Source: Chryseobacterium sp. MYb264 (GTDB lineage: Bacteria > Bacteroidota > Bacteroidia > Flavobacteriales > Weeksellaceae). From it: a stretch of 64,000 nucleotides of DNA. The stretch's first letter is position 1; every line of letters begins with the position of its first letter. A model generated the notes under the pieces. The model ran no database searches. It was not told the DNA's origin and saw only the letters and a list, made by a program, of their open reading frames with translations. The stretch spans positions 5,170,368 through 5,234,367 of the forward strand of contig NZ_CP142422.1 in NCBI RefSeq assembly GCF_035974275.1, given 5' to 3'. The position numbers and the translations under genes are program-made. Of this stretch, positions 37,542 to 45,638 are shown one piece after another.

Positions 37542-38111
37542 ATGAAAAATAATCCGTCTTTGAAAGGTTTAATTATTGCAGTTGTGGTATTTTTCGTTGC
37601 CTTTGGAATCTACTTCTTTTTTTTAGCCAAAAAGAATTATTATGTAGTAGATAATCCTACTCCCAATACATATTACTATAAAATCAACAATGGTTCCGAG
37701 GGGGTTGTCTCTGCCGGACAGTTTGTAGATGTAGATCTGAAGATGGGAAAAAATTCAATTAAAGTATTCGATGAGCATAAGAAATTATTGTACGATTCCG
37801 CGTTTGAAGTGAACAAGATCCGCGGTCTTTTGAATATTGCGCATCAGGATTATTATATTAATGATCAGTATTACGGGTACAATCTTAAAAAAGATTCATT
37901 ACTTTTGGCACTTGATAAAACCACAATCGACGGAAAAACGTATTTCGGAGGTGCAAAACACTTCAACAAATTATACAGTGAAGATTTTTATTATAATGTC
38001 AATGAGGATTATGATAAAGTGATCAAGAATATTCAGCAGGTGGAGTCTCGATCAAAAATCTTCAGAAAACAGGATTACCTTAATTATTATAAAGAATATT
38101 ACAAGTTTTAA
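37542..38111 (+). CDS. single-pass membrane protein of unknown function
   Basis: A 189-residue protein with one N-terminal membrane helix (GLIIAVVVFFVAFGIYFFFLA, about residues 9-29) and a soluble, Tyr-rich domain beyond it (NYYVVDNPTPNTYYYKINNG). No family recognised. It is followed after 3 bases by the menaquinone methyltransferase gene and then porT, so it may be in one transcript with them, but this does not identify a function. Confidence 0.75.
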   Translation: MKNNPSLKGLIIAVVVFFVAFGIYFFFLAKKNYYVVDNPTPNTYYYKINNGSEGVVSAGQFVDVDLKMGKNSIKVFDEHKKLLYDSAFEVNKIRGLLNIAHQDYYINDQYYGYNLKKDSLLLALDKTTIDGKTYFGGAKHFNKLYSEDFYYNVNEDYDKVIKNIQQVESRSKIFRKQDYLNYYKEYYKF

Positions 38112-38114
38112 GTT

Positions 38115-38846
38115 TTGACAAAAGATATTACCAAAGTTACTCCCTACAATTCTGATGCTACTAAGAAGAGCCAGGTAGAGGATATGTTCGACAATATTGC
38201 ACCAAAATATGATCTTCTGAATCGTGTTTTATCTCTGAAAATTGATGTTTTATGGAGAAATAAATTGGTGAAAATGATGAAAAATGATAACCCTCAGGAA
38301 GTGCTGGATGTGGCTACTGGAACGGGAGATCTTGCCATCACCATTGAAAAAGGAACCAACGCAAAAGTAATTGGTTTAGATTTATCGCAACAAATGTTAA
38401 ATGTTGGCGTTATTAAAATAAAAAAACTTAATTTAGACGGCAAAATTTCCATGCAAAAGGGCGATGCAGAAAATTTACCTTTCGAGGACAATAGATTTGA
38501 TGCTGTTTCCGTTGCATTTGGAGTAAGGAATTTTGAAAATCTTAAAAAAGGTTTAGCAGAGTTAAGAAGAGTAGTTAAAGATAACAAGAGTGTTTATATA
38601 CTGGAGTTTTCAAAGGTTGAGGGGTTGATGGGGCCATTGTATATGTTTTATTTCAAAAACATTCTGCCGGCAATAGGCAGGCTGGTTTCCAAAGATAATA
38701 GGGCGTATACATACCTTCCGGATTCTGTAAATGCATTTCCTTTCGGGGAAAAGATGAAGCAAATTCTTTTGGATACAGGATTTAAAAAAGTTGAATATAA
38801 AAAACTAAGTTTAGGTATAGCCACAATTTATAAAGCAACAAAGTAA
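38115..38846 (+). CDS. ubiE: demethylmenaquinone methyltransferase (UbiE/MenG)
   Basis: Last step of menaquinone synthesis: C-methylation of demethylmenaquinone with SAM at the membrane. The 243-residue sequence shows KKSQVEDMFDNIAPKYDLLN, VLDVATGTGDLAI (SAM motif I), GLDLSQQML and AFGVRNFENLKKGL, the UbiE signatures. The start is TTG (38115), three bases after the preceding stop; no ATG is available. In Bacteroidota, porT commonly follows this gene, as here. Confidence 0.95.
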   Translation: MTKDITKVTPYNSDATKKSQVEDMFDNIAPKYDLLNRVLSLKIDVLWRNKLVKMMKNDNPQEVLDVATGTGDLAITIEKGTNAKVIGLDLSQQMLNVGVIKIKKLNLDGKISMQKGDAENLPFEDNRFDAVSVAFGVRNFENLKKGLAELRRVVKDNKSVYILEFSKVEGLMGPLYMFYFKNILPAIGRLVSKDNRAYTYLPDSVNAFPFGEKMKQILLDTGFKKVEYKKLSLGIATIYKATK

Positions 38847-38849
38847 CCT

Positions 38850-39632
38850 ATGAATAAATTTTTATTAAGAGCACTGGTTTTAGCCTCAGTAAATATTGCA
38901 ATGTTTGCCAACGCGCAATTCAGAACCCGAAACAGAATGGACAAATTGGAAGAATTTGATGAGCAGAAGTTCAGTTGGGGTTTTTATCTGAATGGTAATA
39001 AACTAGACTACCGTATTGTTCTTAACCCTACATACGGTATGAAGGATAACCAAAATCTTGTGACATCTAAAGAAAGCTACAGCTTCGGGGCGGGTCTTAT
39101 CGCTAAGTGGAGACTGAACGATTATCTGGATGTAAGATTGGAACCGGGCTTACAATTTGGTCAGAGAGAGCTGCACTTTAATACGCAGTCTAATGACTTT
39201 TATCAAAATGGTACTTTGACTACTCCTGCATTCACACCGATTGCGTTAACAGAAAAAGATAAAATCAGACAGATCAAATCCACATTGGTGGATATCCCTG
39301 TCATGCTGGAACTGCACGGTCACCGATGGTATAACTCAAGACCTTACGTAGCGGCAGGGGTAAATTATATTGTCAATCTTCAGTCGAATGCGGATTCTAC
39401 GGATGACAATCTTCAGCAGGTTTTCAGATCTACGACACATAACTTTGCCTGGTCTGCAGAATTGGGGATCCAGCTTTACTTTAATAAGTTTAAGTTGACA
39501 CCGGCCATCAGAGGTACATTCATTATGAATAATGAGATTGTAGCAGATAATGCTGCGACTCCTCCGTACTGGACTTCAGCGATGTCGACCCTTCAGACAA
39601 GAGCGGTTATGTTCGTCCTGAAATTTGAATAA
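38850..39632 (+). CDS. porT: PorT/SprT-type outer membrane protein of the type IX secretion system
   Basis: 260 residues: signal peptide (MNKFLLRALVLASVNIAMFANA), then a beta-barrel pattern with an outer-membrane type end (MFVLKFE, terminal Phe-x). The RTRNRMDKLEEFDEQKFSWGFYLNG start and VDIPVMLELHGHRW are typical of PorT, a barrel protein needed for type IX secretion and gliding. Its position 3 bases after ubiE is the recurrent gene order for porT. No other T9SS gene is in the window. Assignment by pattern and context, not by search. Confidence 0.85.
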   Translation: MNKFLLRALVLASVNIAMFANAQFRTRNRMDKLEEFDEQKFSWGFYLNGNKLDYRIVLNPTYGMKDNQNLVTSKESYSFGAGLIAKWRLNDYLDVRLEPGLQFGQRELHFNTQSNDFYQNGTLTTPAFTPIALTEKDKIRQIKSTLVDIPVMLELHGHRWYNSRPYVAAGVNYIVNLQSNADSTDDNLQQVFRSTTHNFAWSAELGIQLYFNKFKLTPAIRGTFIMNNEIVADNAATPPYWTSAMSTLQTRAVMFVLKFE

Positions 39633-39656
39633 AAAAAGTAGACTTAAAAATACAGA

Positions 39657-39683
39657 GGAGGTGCGAAAAGCATCTCCTTTTTT
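39657..39683 (+). terminator. terminator after porT
   Basis: 8-bp stem GGAGGTGC / GCATCTCC (one G-U), loop GAAAA, six T. Confidence 0.75.
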
Positions 39684-39689
39684 ATTGTT

Positions 39690-40073
39690 GTGCAAAATAT
39701 AAGGCTTTTTATTTTTGTTAGTATTTTTATTTTGTTATTTTTGCTAATAGTTAGAATATACAAACCTGAAATGCTTCAAGATTTAGAAAACAATTTTTCA
39801 GAATTAGAGAAAAAGATTTTGATTTTACAGAAAAACTACAAAAATCTTACTGAAAAATTTTCAGAATTAAGTATTGAGCATGAAGACCTGAAGAAAAGAT
39901 ATGATGAAGAGAGAAAAAAAGGTCAGGTATTAGCAGAAGAGCAAAAAAATATAAAACTTTACTCAGCAATATCAGGAAATCCTGAGCATAACCGATTGAT
40001 GAAGAGTCATATCAACCGGTTGGTGAAAGAGATTGATTTCTGTATTGCACAGCTTCAAAACAGTGGATTATAA
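39690..40073 (+). CDS. membrane-anchored coiled-coil protein upstream of zapA
   Basis: 127 residues: one N-terminal membrane helix (LFIFVSIFILLFLLIVRIY) followed by a coiled coil with heptads rich in Leu/Glu/Lys (LEKKILILQKNYKNLTEK) up to about residue 85. GTG start; no ATG before residue 29. Its last base overlaps the start of zapA (TAATG), a coupling that suggests a role in cell division, for instance as a membrane tether, in the manner of ZapB-like coiled coils. No family recognised. Confidence 0.75.
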   Translation: MQNIRLFIFVSIFILLFLLIVRIYKPEMLQDLENNFSELEKKILILQKNYKNLTEKFSELSIEHEDLKKRYDEERKKGQVLAEEQKNIKLYSAISGNPEHNRLMKSHINRLVKEIDFCIAQLQNSGL

Positions 40074-40354
40074 TGGAGGTAAGAAGAATAACCGTCAACA
40101 TTGCAGGAAGGGTATATCCGCTGAACGTACCGGCAGCAGAGGAGGAAACTTTGCGTAAGGTAGGGAAGCAAATTGAAAGTATGATTAAAGATTTTGAACA
40201 GAATTTCGATGTGAGAGACAAACAGGATGCTTTGGCCATGTGTGCCCTGAAACTGGGAACCAATGCCGAAGTGGTGTCTGCGAACTACGATAAAACAATA
40301 CATGCTACCAACGACAGATTAGAAAAAATAAATCAGTCGCTGAATGAAAAATAG
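40073..40354 (+). CDS. zapA: cell division protein ZapA
   Basis: FtsZ-ring-associated protein that bundles FtsZ filaments. 93 residues: N-terminal beta part (VRRITVNIAGRVYPLNVPAAEEE) and a C-terminal coiled coil (DKQDALAMCALKLGTNAE..). Length and the 'I.G..Y.l....ee..lr' opening match ZapA. Overlaps the preceding coiled-coil gene and is followed by a 6S-like RNA, the same zapA-6S neighbourhood known from proteobacteria. Confidence 0.9.
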   Translation: MEVRRITVNIAGRVYPLNVPAAEEETLRKVGKQIESMIKDFEQNFDVRDKQDALAMCALKLGTNAEVVSANYDKTIHATNDRLEKINQSLNEK

Positions 40355-40379
40355 CGGAAATAGATTTTTTTTCCGTAAC

Positions 40380-40552
40380 AAGCTGCCTACAATAATTCTA
40401 ACACATTAAAGGTAAACTCAACGCTAAACAATTACCGAACAAATGTCCATTGAATGGCGTGCCGATTTATCGGATTACAGACAATGGAAATCAGTTCAAA
40501 TCGTGTTGATTAGGAGTTTACTCTCAATCTCTGGATTATTGTGGGCTTTTTT
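40380..40552 (+). ncRNA. ssrS: 6S-like RNA (flavobacterial type)
   Basis: Between zapA and rny lies a region without ORF that folds into one long hairpin: closing stem GCCTACAATAATTC (40385-40398) with GGATTATTGTGGGC (40533-40546), 14 consecutive pairs; next stem GGTAAACTC with GAGTTTACT; inner stem TCCATTG / CAATGGA around a CCGAT-TT-ATCGG hairpin. It ends with six T (40547-40552). A rod of about 170 nt with a large central bubble is the 6S RNA shape, which mimics an open promoter and binds RNA polymerase. The place next to zapA supports this. Exact 5' end not known. Confidence 0.75.
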
Positions 40553-40596
40553 ATTTATTAGAAGGATATAAAGACAATTAAAACTCAATATAGATT

Positions 40597-42165
40597 ATGA
40601 CAACAGCCATTATAGTCGGCGTTATTTGTTTGGTAATCGGAGCCGTAATCGGGATTCTTTTCTCGAAAAGCTCACTGAATACCAAAGCAAAATTTATAAT
40701 AGATGATGCAAAGAAGAATGCCGAAAACCTTATAGAAAAAGCTAATGTACAAGCTGAATCCATAAAAAAAGAAAAGAATCTGCAGGCAAAAGAAAAATTT
40801 CTTGAGCTGAAATCTCAGCATGACTCAGACATTCAGTCTCGTGAAAAGAAAATGCAGGAGGTGGAGAAGAGAATCAAGGATAAGGAACATAAGCTGAATG
40901 ATGAACTCAGTAAAACCGGAAAACTTGAAAGAGATCTGGATAAACAAATTGCTGATTACGCTAAAAAAACAGAGGTTTTAGGAAAAAAACAGCATGATTT
41001 GGATTTGGCAACTGCTAAAAAGGTTGAGATTTTAGAAAAAATCTCCAATTATTCTGCCGAGGAAGCAAAAGCCGAGCTGGTAGAGTCTTTAAAAGCAGAA
41101 GCTAAAACAAGAGCTCAGGCACACGTTCAGAGCATTATGGAAGAAGCGCAACTGAATGCTAAAGGAGAAGCGAGAAAAATCGTTATTCAGACGATTCAGA
41201 GAATTGGAACCGAGCAGGCGATTGAAAATTCAGTATCGGTATTTAATATCGAATCTGATGAGGTTAAAGGTAGAATTATCGGTAGAGAAGGTAGAAATAT
41301 CCGTGCTTTGGAAGCGGTTACCGGTGTTGAGATCATCGTTGATGATACCCCGGAAGCTATTCTTCTTTCATGTTTCGATCCGGTAAGAAGGGAGATCGCG
41401 AGATTGTCTCTTCACAGACTGGTTACAGACGGTAGAATCCACCCTGCGAGAATTGAAGAAGTTGTTGAAAAAACAAGAAAACAAATCGAGGAGGAAATCA
41501 TCGAGGTGGGTAAAAGAACGATCATCGATTTGGGAATCCACGGATTACACCCGGAATTGATCAAAATCGTAGGTAGAATGAAGTATCGTTCTTCATACGG
41601 ACAAAACCTACTACAGCACTCAAGAGAAGTAGCAAATATTGCGGCAACAATGGCTGCAGAACTAGGCTTAAACGTAAAATTAGCGAAAAGAGCAGGTTTA
41701 TTACACGATATCGGTAAAGTTCCTGAGCAGGAATCTGAACTTCCTCACGCTTTATTAGGTATGCAGTGGGCTGAAAAATATGGTGAAAATCCTGAGGTTA
41801 TCAATGCTATTGGAGCTCACCACGACGAGGTAGAAATGACCTCTCTATTGTCTCCGATCATTCAGGTGGCTGATGCCATCTCAGGAGCGAGACCGGGAGC
41901 AAGAAGACAGGTTCTGGAATCATATATCCAAAGATTAAAAGATCTTGAATCGGCTGCTTTAAGCTTCGAAGGAGTATCTTCAGCGTATGCCATTCAGGCG
42001 GGTAGAGAATTAAGGGTTATGGTTGAAAGCGGAAAGGTGAATGATGAAGTAGCTTCTCAGTTATCTTACGATATTTCAGAAAAGATCCAAAACGAACTGA
42101 CGTATCCTGGACAGGTAAAAGTAACAGTAATCAGAGAGACAAGAGCGGTAAACATCGCAAGATAA
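40597..42165 (+). CDS. rny: ribonuclease Y
   Basis: Membrane-anchored endoribonuclease that initiates mRNA decay. 522 residues in the canonical order: one N-terminal membrane helix ([20 protein letters not shown]), a long coiled coil (to about residue 200), a KH RNA-binding domain ([21 protein letters not shown]), and an HD domain with [23 protein letters not shown] and [10 protein letters not shown]. Downstream of the 6S-like RNA gene, with its own terminator. Confidence 0.97.
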   Translation: MTTAIIVGVICLVIGAVIGILFSKSSLNTKAKFIIDDAKKNAENLIEKANVQAESIKKEKNLQAKEKFLELKSQHDSDIQSREKKMQEVEKRIKDKEHKLNDELSKTGKLERDLDKQIADYAKKTEVLGKKQHDLDLATAKKVEILEKISNYSAEEAKAELVESLKAEAKTRAQAHVQSIMEEAQLNAKGEARKIVIQTIQRIGTEQAIENSVSVFNIESDEVKGRIIGREGRNIRALEAVTGVEIIVDDTPEAILLSCFDPVRREIARLSLHRLVTDGRIHPARIEEVVEKTRKQIEEEIIEVGKRTIIDLGIHGLHPELIKIVGRMKYRSSYGQNLLQHSREVANIAATMAAELGLNVKLAKRAGLLHDIGKVPEQESELPHALLGMQWAEKYGENPEVINAIGAHHDEVEMTSLLSPIIQVADAISGARPGARRQVLESYIQRLKDLESAALSFEGVSSAYAIQAGRELRVMVESGKVNDEVASQLSYDISEKIQNELTYPGQVKVTVIRETRAVNIAR

Positions 42166-42181
42166 TCTCAACTAAAATAAT

Positions 42182-42215
42182 AAAAGCCTTTCAAGAAATT
42201 GGAAGGCTTTTTTTG
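42182..42215 (+). terminator. terminator of rny
   Basis: Stem AAAAGCCTTTC / GGAAGGCTTTT (42182-42192 / 42201-42211), 8-base loop, T-run. Confidence 0.85.
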
Positions 42216-42840
42216 TGGTTAAAATGGTAAGATGAAATAACCGGAATTGGGGATAATAGGCTGGTCTATGTAATGGATGCTGGAGGTTATATAGGATCAA
42301 GCGCAAAACTTGGGGACTAAGCAAAAAGTTTAACTCATCAGAACGTTTTTTGTTACTCTCGCAGATTTTGCAAATGATACAGATTTTTCCTTACCCTTTA
42401 CATATTGAACACCAAGGCTCCCCAAGCAGTTTGACTCCGTTGAAATATCATTCATCGACTGAAAGAAGATAATCTTCGATTTCACTTATAAAAGACCGGG
42501 AAGGTGAAGCAAAGAAAATCAACAATATCATCTGGGAAATCCGTGAGAAATAGAAATAAACCCCCTATTTTAATTTCCTAGCGATCTAAATTTTTTGCCA
42601 AATCCCAAAGTTTTGGAGTTGATCCGATAAAAAATCAAAATTCCCGCGTTTTCTTAGAACGTATTTGTTGTCATAAAAAATAAAGAACCTATTGAGCTTC
42701 CAGCTCGATTCTTTTCCCGAACTCTATTTAAATAACCATTTTGGGAATAAATATGATTTGTTTAAGAAATATTTAGCATTCTTTTTCCGTTATAGAGTTA
42801 ATAAGTACAACATAATAAATTAATTATATAATTTAATATT
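42216..42840. other. intergenic region with gene remnants and dispersed repeats
   Basis: No complete gene. A 29-codon open stretch without a start ends at 42320 (..GDNRLVYVMDAGGYIGSSAKLGD-stop) and another ends near 42,554 (KKINNIIWEIREK-stop); both look like C-termini of lost genes. TCTCGCAGATTTTGC at 42,358 is repeat-like text. A hairpin GAGCT-TCC-AGCTC sits at about 42,695. Confidence 0.4.
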
Positions 42841-42870
42841 AAATTATGTGTTGAATAATTAATATTTGTT

Positions 42871-42878
42871 TAACTTTG
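42871..42878 (+). promoter_or_regulatory. promoter -7 box for the Cys-rich peptide gene
   Basis: TAACTTTG, exact TAnnTTTG match, 43 bases before the ATG at 42922; this leaves a 5' UTR of about 35 bases. Confidence 0.55.
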
Positions 42879-42921
42879 AAATGTAACCAAACTATATTGT
42901 TTAATCTCAAAACCAAATCAC

Positions 42922-43098
42922 ATGTCACAAAACATTTTGAACAATGCTAAGAAATTAGGCAAAAGCGATTTAAAAGAAATCACGGGAGGGGTTATCACTC
43001 CGGATCTTTCGCTTTGCGGATGCAGTTGTACAGGAGCCGTTACAGGTCCGAAATACTGCACACAATACATCGGATGTCCGGGAGTAATTACCTGCTAA
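42922..43098 (+). CDS. double-glycine-leader, six-cysteine peptide (bacteriocin-like precursor)
   Basis: A 58-residue ORF (ATG 42922, TAA 43096-43098). A 23-residue leader MSQNILNNAKKLGKSDLKEI-TGG ends in a GG site of the kind cut by C39-peptidase exporters; LKEITGG matches the L-x-x-I-x-GG consensus. The 35-residue core contains all six Cys in the pattern C-x-C-x-C-x9-C-x5-C-x5-C and is rich in Gly, Thr and Pro (LCGCSCTGAV, CPGVITC). Short peptides with this leader are annotated in Chryseobacterium as 'bacteriocin-like', with unknown role. No maturation enzyme, immunity gene or C39 transporter is adjacent. Own promoter upstream and terminator downstream. Confidence 0.8.
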   Translation: MSQNILNNAKKLGKSDLKEITGGVITPDLSLCGCSCTGAVTGPKYCTQYIGCPGVITC

Positions 43099-43155
43099 GT
43101 CTGATGCTTAAACAGAATTATTTCGATTAGAAATAAACATTTCCACATTTAATAC

Positions 43156-43189
43156 GCAAAAACCTTCCGGAATTCCAGAAGGTTTTTGC
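43156..43189. terminator. bidirectional terminator between the peptide gene and the YeiH gene
   Basis: 12-bp stem GCAAAAACCTTC / GAAGGTTTTTGC (43156-43167 / 43178-43189) closed by an inner palindrome GGAATTCC. Confidence 0.85.
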
Positions 43190-43237
43190 AATTGTCAATA
43201 TTTTTCAGAAATGCTTTAATCGGTTTCGTGTCAAAAT

Positions 43238-44200
43238 TTAATTCATAATAAAAAGAAGACTTCCTACGCTGATAAATACCCAAAGAAAAATAGCAATTCC
43301 TAAAGGTTTTAATCCAATTGCTTTCAAAGTTTGAAGTGATAGTGTGGAACCGATAAAAAATAAGGTCAGGTTTAATCCTGACTTCGCCAGAACGGTTATT
43401 ACAGAGCTGAACTGATCAAAAAACGGGAAGTACGTATTCAGCAAGATTGCCATGATAAAATATCCGATAAACCATGGGATTTTAATTTTGGACTCTTTGT
43501 TTTTAAAAATAAACATGGTTAATAGAGAAACCGGAATAATCCACAGCGCTCTCGCTAATTTTACCGTTGTCGCCACTTTTAAGGCCTCATTTCCGTACTT
43601 ACTTGCCGCGCCGACCACAGAACTCGTATCATGAATTCCAATGGCACACCATAGCCCGAATTGCTCCTGCGAAAGGTGCAGCCAATGGCCAATAGCAGGA
43701 TATACAAACAAAGCGATGGAATTAAGTGTAAAAATGATTGCTAAGGCTAAAGAAATCTGTTTTGTACTTGGTTTGATGATCGGAGAAGTGGCTGCAATGG
43801 CGCTTCCGCCACAAATTGCTGTCCCGACGGAGATCAAATAGGATAAAGGTCTTTCGAGTTTGAAAAACTTTCCAAGAAAATAACCTAAGATCATAATGGT
43901 CGAAATACTAATGATGGTTAATATAAATCCGGTTTTACCCGCCTGTAATGCTTCATTGAGTTTTAAACCAAAACCTAACCCCACAATAGAGATTTGTAAC
44001 AGGAGGTGAATATAATGATGCAGGTACTTCTCAAATGGATTTCCAATGATCAGAGCCAATCCGAATCCTAATAACAGAGCAATAGGAGAGGAAACGAATG
44101 GGGTAAGACATACGATACTCATTGCAATGAAAAAGAACTTTTGTAATGTCGTATTATGATTAAAAATTTTCATGTGTGGAATTTTAATTGATGAGTTCAA
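43238..44200 (-). CDS. YeiH-family putative sulfate/organic anion exporter
   Basis: A 320-residue membrane protein with about ten helices and the family motifs GFGLKLNEALQAGKTGF, AICGGSAIAATSPI and GIHDTSSVVGAASKYG, seen in YeiH/UPF0324 proteins. Proposed substrates are sulfite/sulfate or sulfonates; not settled. A LysR regulator gene lies 82 bases upstream on the same strand, as with E. coli yeiE-yeiH (there divergent). Confidence 0.88.
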   Translation of the reverse strand: MNSSIKIPHMKIFNHNTTLQKFFFIAMSIVCLTPFVSSPIALLLGFGLALIIGNPFEKYLHHYIHLLLQISIVGLGFGLKLNEALQAGKTGFILTIISISTIMILGYFLGKFFKLERPLSYLISVGTAICGGSAIAATSPIIKPSTKQISLALAIIFTLNSIALFVYPAIGHWLHLSQEQFGLWCAIGIHDTSSVVGAASKYGNEALKVATTVKLARALWIIPVSLLTMFIFKNKESKIKIPWFIGYFIMAILLNTYFPFFDQFSSVITVLAKSGLNLTLFFIGSTLSLQTLKAIGLKPLGIAIFLWVFISVGSLLFIMN

Positions 44201-44281
44201 AATTCCGTAAATTATTATTACAAAGTAAATTGTATTTTGTTATTTGTAATAACTTTTAGTTATGATTAGGTGGTTTTACTT

Positions 44282-45163
44282 CTAAATCCTGCTGATGAAT
44301 TGTAAGAATAGCCGTATCAATTCGGATTGCTCTCCTTTTGGAAGGATACAATGAAAATCCCTTTCTATACTGAAGTTTTTGATATCTATGATGCTGAGTG
44401 TTTTGTTTTTCAGCTCATTTAAAATGGTGGAAATGGATAAAAAGGCCATGCAATCAGAATGTAGGAGGTAGTTTTTAATACTTTCGCTGCTTCCCAGTTG
44501 CATCACGATATTCAGTTTTTCAATGTCAATTCCGCTGTCTTTTAATCTGTTTTGAATAAATTCCAAAGATCCGGAGCCCTGTTCTCTGAAAATCAACTCT
44601 AAATTGTATACATCTTTTATGCTTACATTTTTATTGATCATTTGATGATGAGCCCTGGCTACCAATACAATTTCGTCAGGTTTGAAAGGCTTGTATTCAA
44701 ATAAAGAAGATTGAGATTCTCCTTCAGTAAATCCAAGGTCTATTTTACCATTTTGTAAAAGTGACGAAATATTTTCAGTATTGTTCGTGATCAGTTCGAT
44801 CTTAATATCTTTATAATACGAATGAAATTTGGCTAAGATTTCAGGTAAAATATATTGGGCAACAGTCGTACTCGCACCGATAATTAATTTGCCTTTATGT
44901 TGCTTATTCACCTGATTGATTTCAAATTCCAGATCGCGATAAACGTTCCTTATTTTTTCAGCGTAGCCCAATAGAATTGTACCGCTTTGGGTAAGCTGTA
45001 TAGAAGTTCCTTTTCGATCAAATAATTTGGTGTTCAGCTGATTTTCAATTTCCTTGATATGTTTGGTTACGGCCGGCTGACTGATGCTCAATTCATCCGC
45101 CGCTTTGGTAAAACTCAGTCTCGAAGCTACCGTGTGAAAAACTTTTAATCTATAATCGAACAT
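44282..45163 (-). CDS. LysR-family transcriptional regulator
   Basis: 293 residues: N-terminal winged HTH (FDYRLKVFHTVASRLSFTKAADELSISQPAVTKHI) and a periplasmic-binding-like effector domain (KGKLIIGASTTVAQYILPEIL). Resembles CysB/YeiE/CbbR-type members that control sulfur or carbon genes. It probably regulates the downstream YeiH gene. I start at the ATG at 45163, the normal LysR N-terminus; a longer reading to 45199 adds MKTKNYQPSTRN, encoded by the GTTGATGG repeat. Confidence 0.9.
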   Translation of the reverse strand: MFDYRLKVFHTVASRLSFTKAADELSISQPAVTKHIKEIENQLNTKLFDRKGTSIQLTQSGTILLGYAEKIRNVYRDLEFEINQVNKQHKGKLIIGASTTVAQYILPEILAKFHSYYKDIKIELITNNTENISSLLQNGKIDLGFTEGESQSSLFEYKPFKPDEIVLVARAHHQMINKNVSIKDVYNLELIFREQGSGSLEFIQNRLKDSGIDIEKLNIVMQLGSSESIKNYLLHSDCMAFLSISTILNELKNKTLSIIDIKNFSIERDFHCILPKGEQSELIRLFLQFISRI

Positions 45164-45169
45164 ATTTCT

Positions 45170-45247
45170 GGTTGATGGTTGATAGTTCTTAGTTTTCATA
45201 AAATTACGAATCTTACATTAACAACCAGCAACTATCAACCAATAACT
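45170..45247. repeat. GTTGATGG-type repeats upstream of the LysR gene, in both orientations
   Basis: GGTTGATGGTTGATAGTT (45170-45187) followed by the complementary form AACAACCAGCAACTATCAACC (split over 45220-45240), which can pair as a loose hairpin. Same family as the copies in trpF and trpG. Confidence 0.6.
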
Positions 45248-45309
45248 AGGGTAAACTGATGAAAATAGTAAACGCAAAGGTTTTATACCCTCTGTATTTT
45301 ATTGTAAGG

Positions 45310-45391
45310 GAGCAAAGAAAAGTGGCAATTGAAAAGCTGCATGGCTAGTGCGATCGCTTCATCAAATCAACTTGTTGATTCTTCTTTGCTC
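45310..45391. repeat. 82-bp palindromic element (MITE-like candidate)
   Basis: Ends GAGCAAAGAA and TTCTTTGCTC form a perfect 10-bp inverted repeat (45310-45319 / 45382-45391). Inside are AATCAA-CTTG-TTGATT (45366-45381) and a GCGATCGC octamer. No ORF. I see no target duplication. Confidence 0.45.
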
Positions 45392-45520
45392 ACTTAATAT
45401 TCGAATAATTAAAATAAAACTTGGCGTCAAAATAAATATTCAGGATAATTAAGACCTCTTGGCTTCATTTACTTCACAAATAAATGGAATATCCTTGAAT
45501 TAGTAGTAAAGTTTTAAGTT

Positions 45521-45573
45521 TTGGCTGAAGCCAATCGGTATCTACTTTATTGAAAACGGACTAAAGTCCGTTT
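45521..45573. repeat. REP-like palindrome pair
   Basis: TTGGCT-GA-AGCCAA (45521-45534) and AAACGGACT-AA-AGTCCGTTT (45554-45573) separated by 19 bases. This double-palindrome layout is like other intergenic repeats of Flavobacteriia. It lies between the LysR gene and the end of the fluoride antiporter gene, and one of the hairpins could serve as its terminator. Confidence 0.6.
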
Positions 45574-45638
45574 CTATTGAAAATCTCAACTATAATAAAT
45601 CATTGTTTCATGCGTTTGACCTAACCAACAACCGGTTT

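Noticed and set aside
42330..42455. 41-codon minus-strand ORF (MNDISTESNCLGSLG...)
   Set aside because: It reads through the TCTCGCAGATTTTGC repeat-like text and has no promoter or conserved feature.
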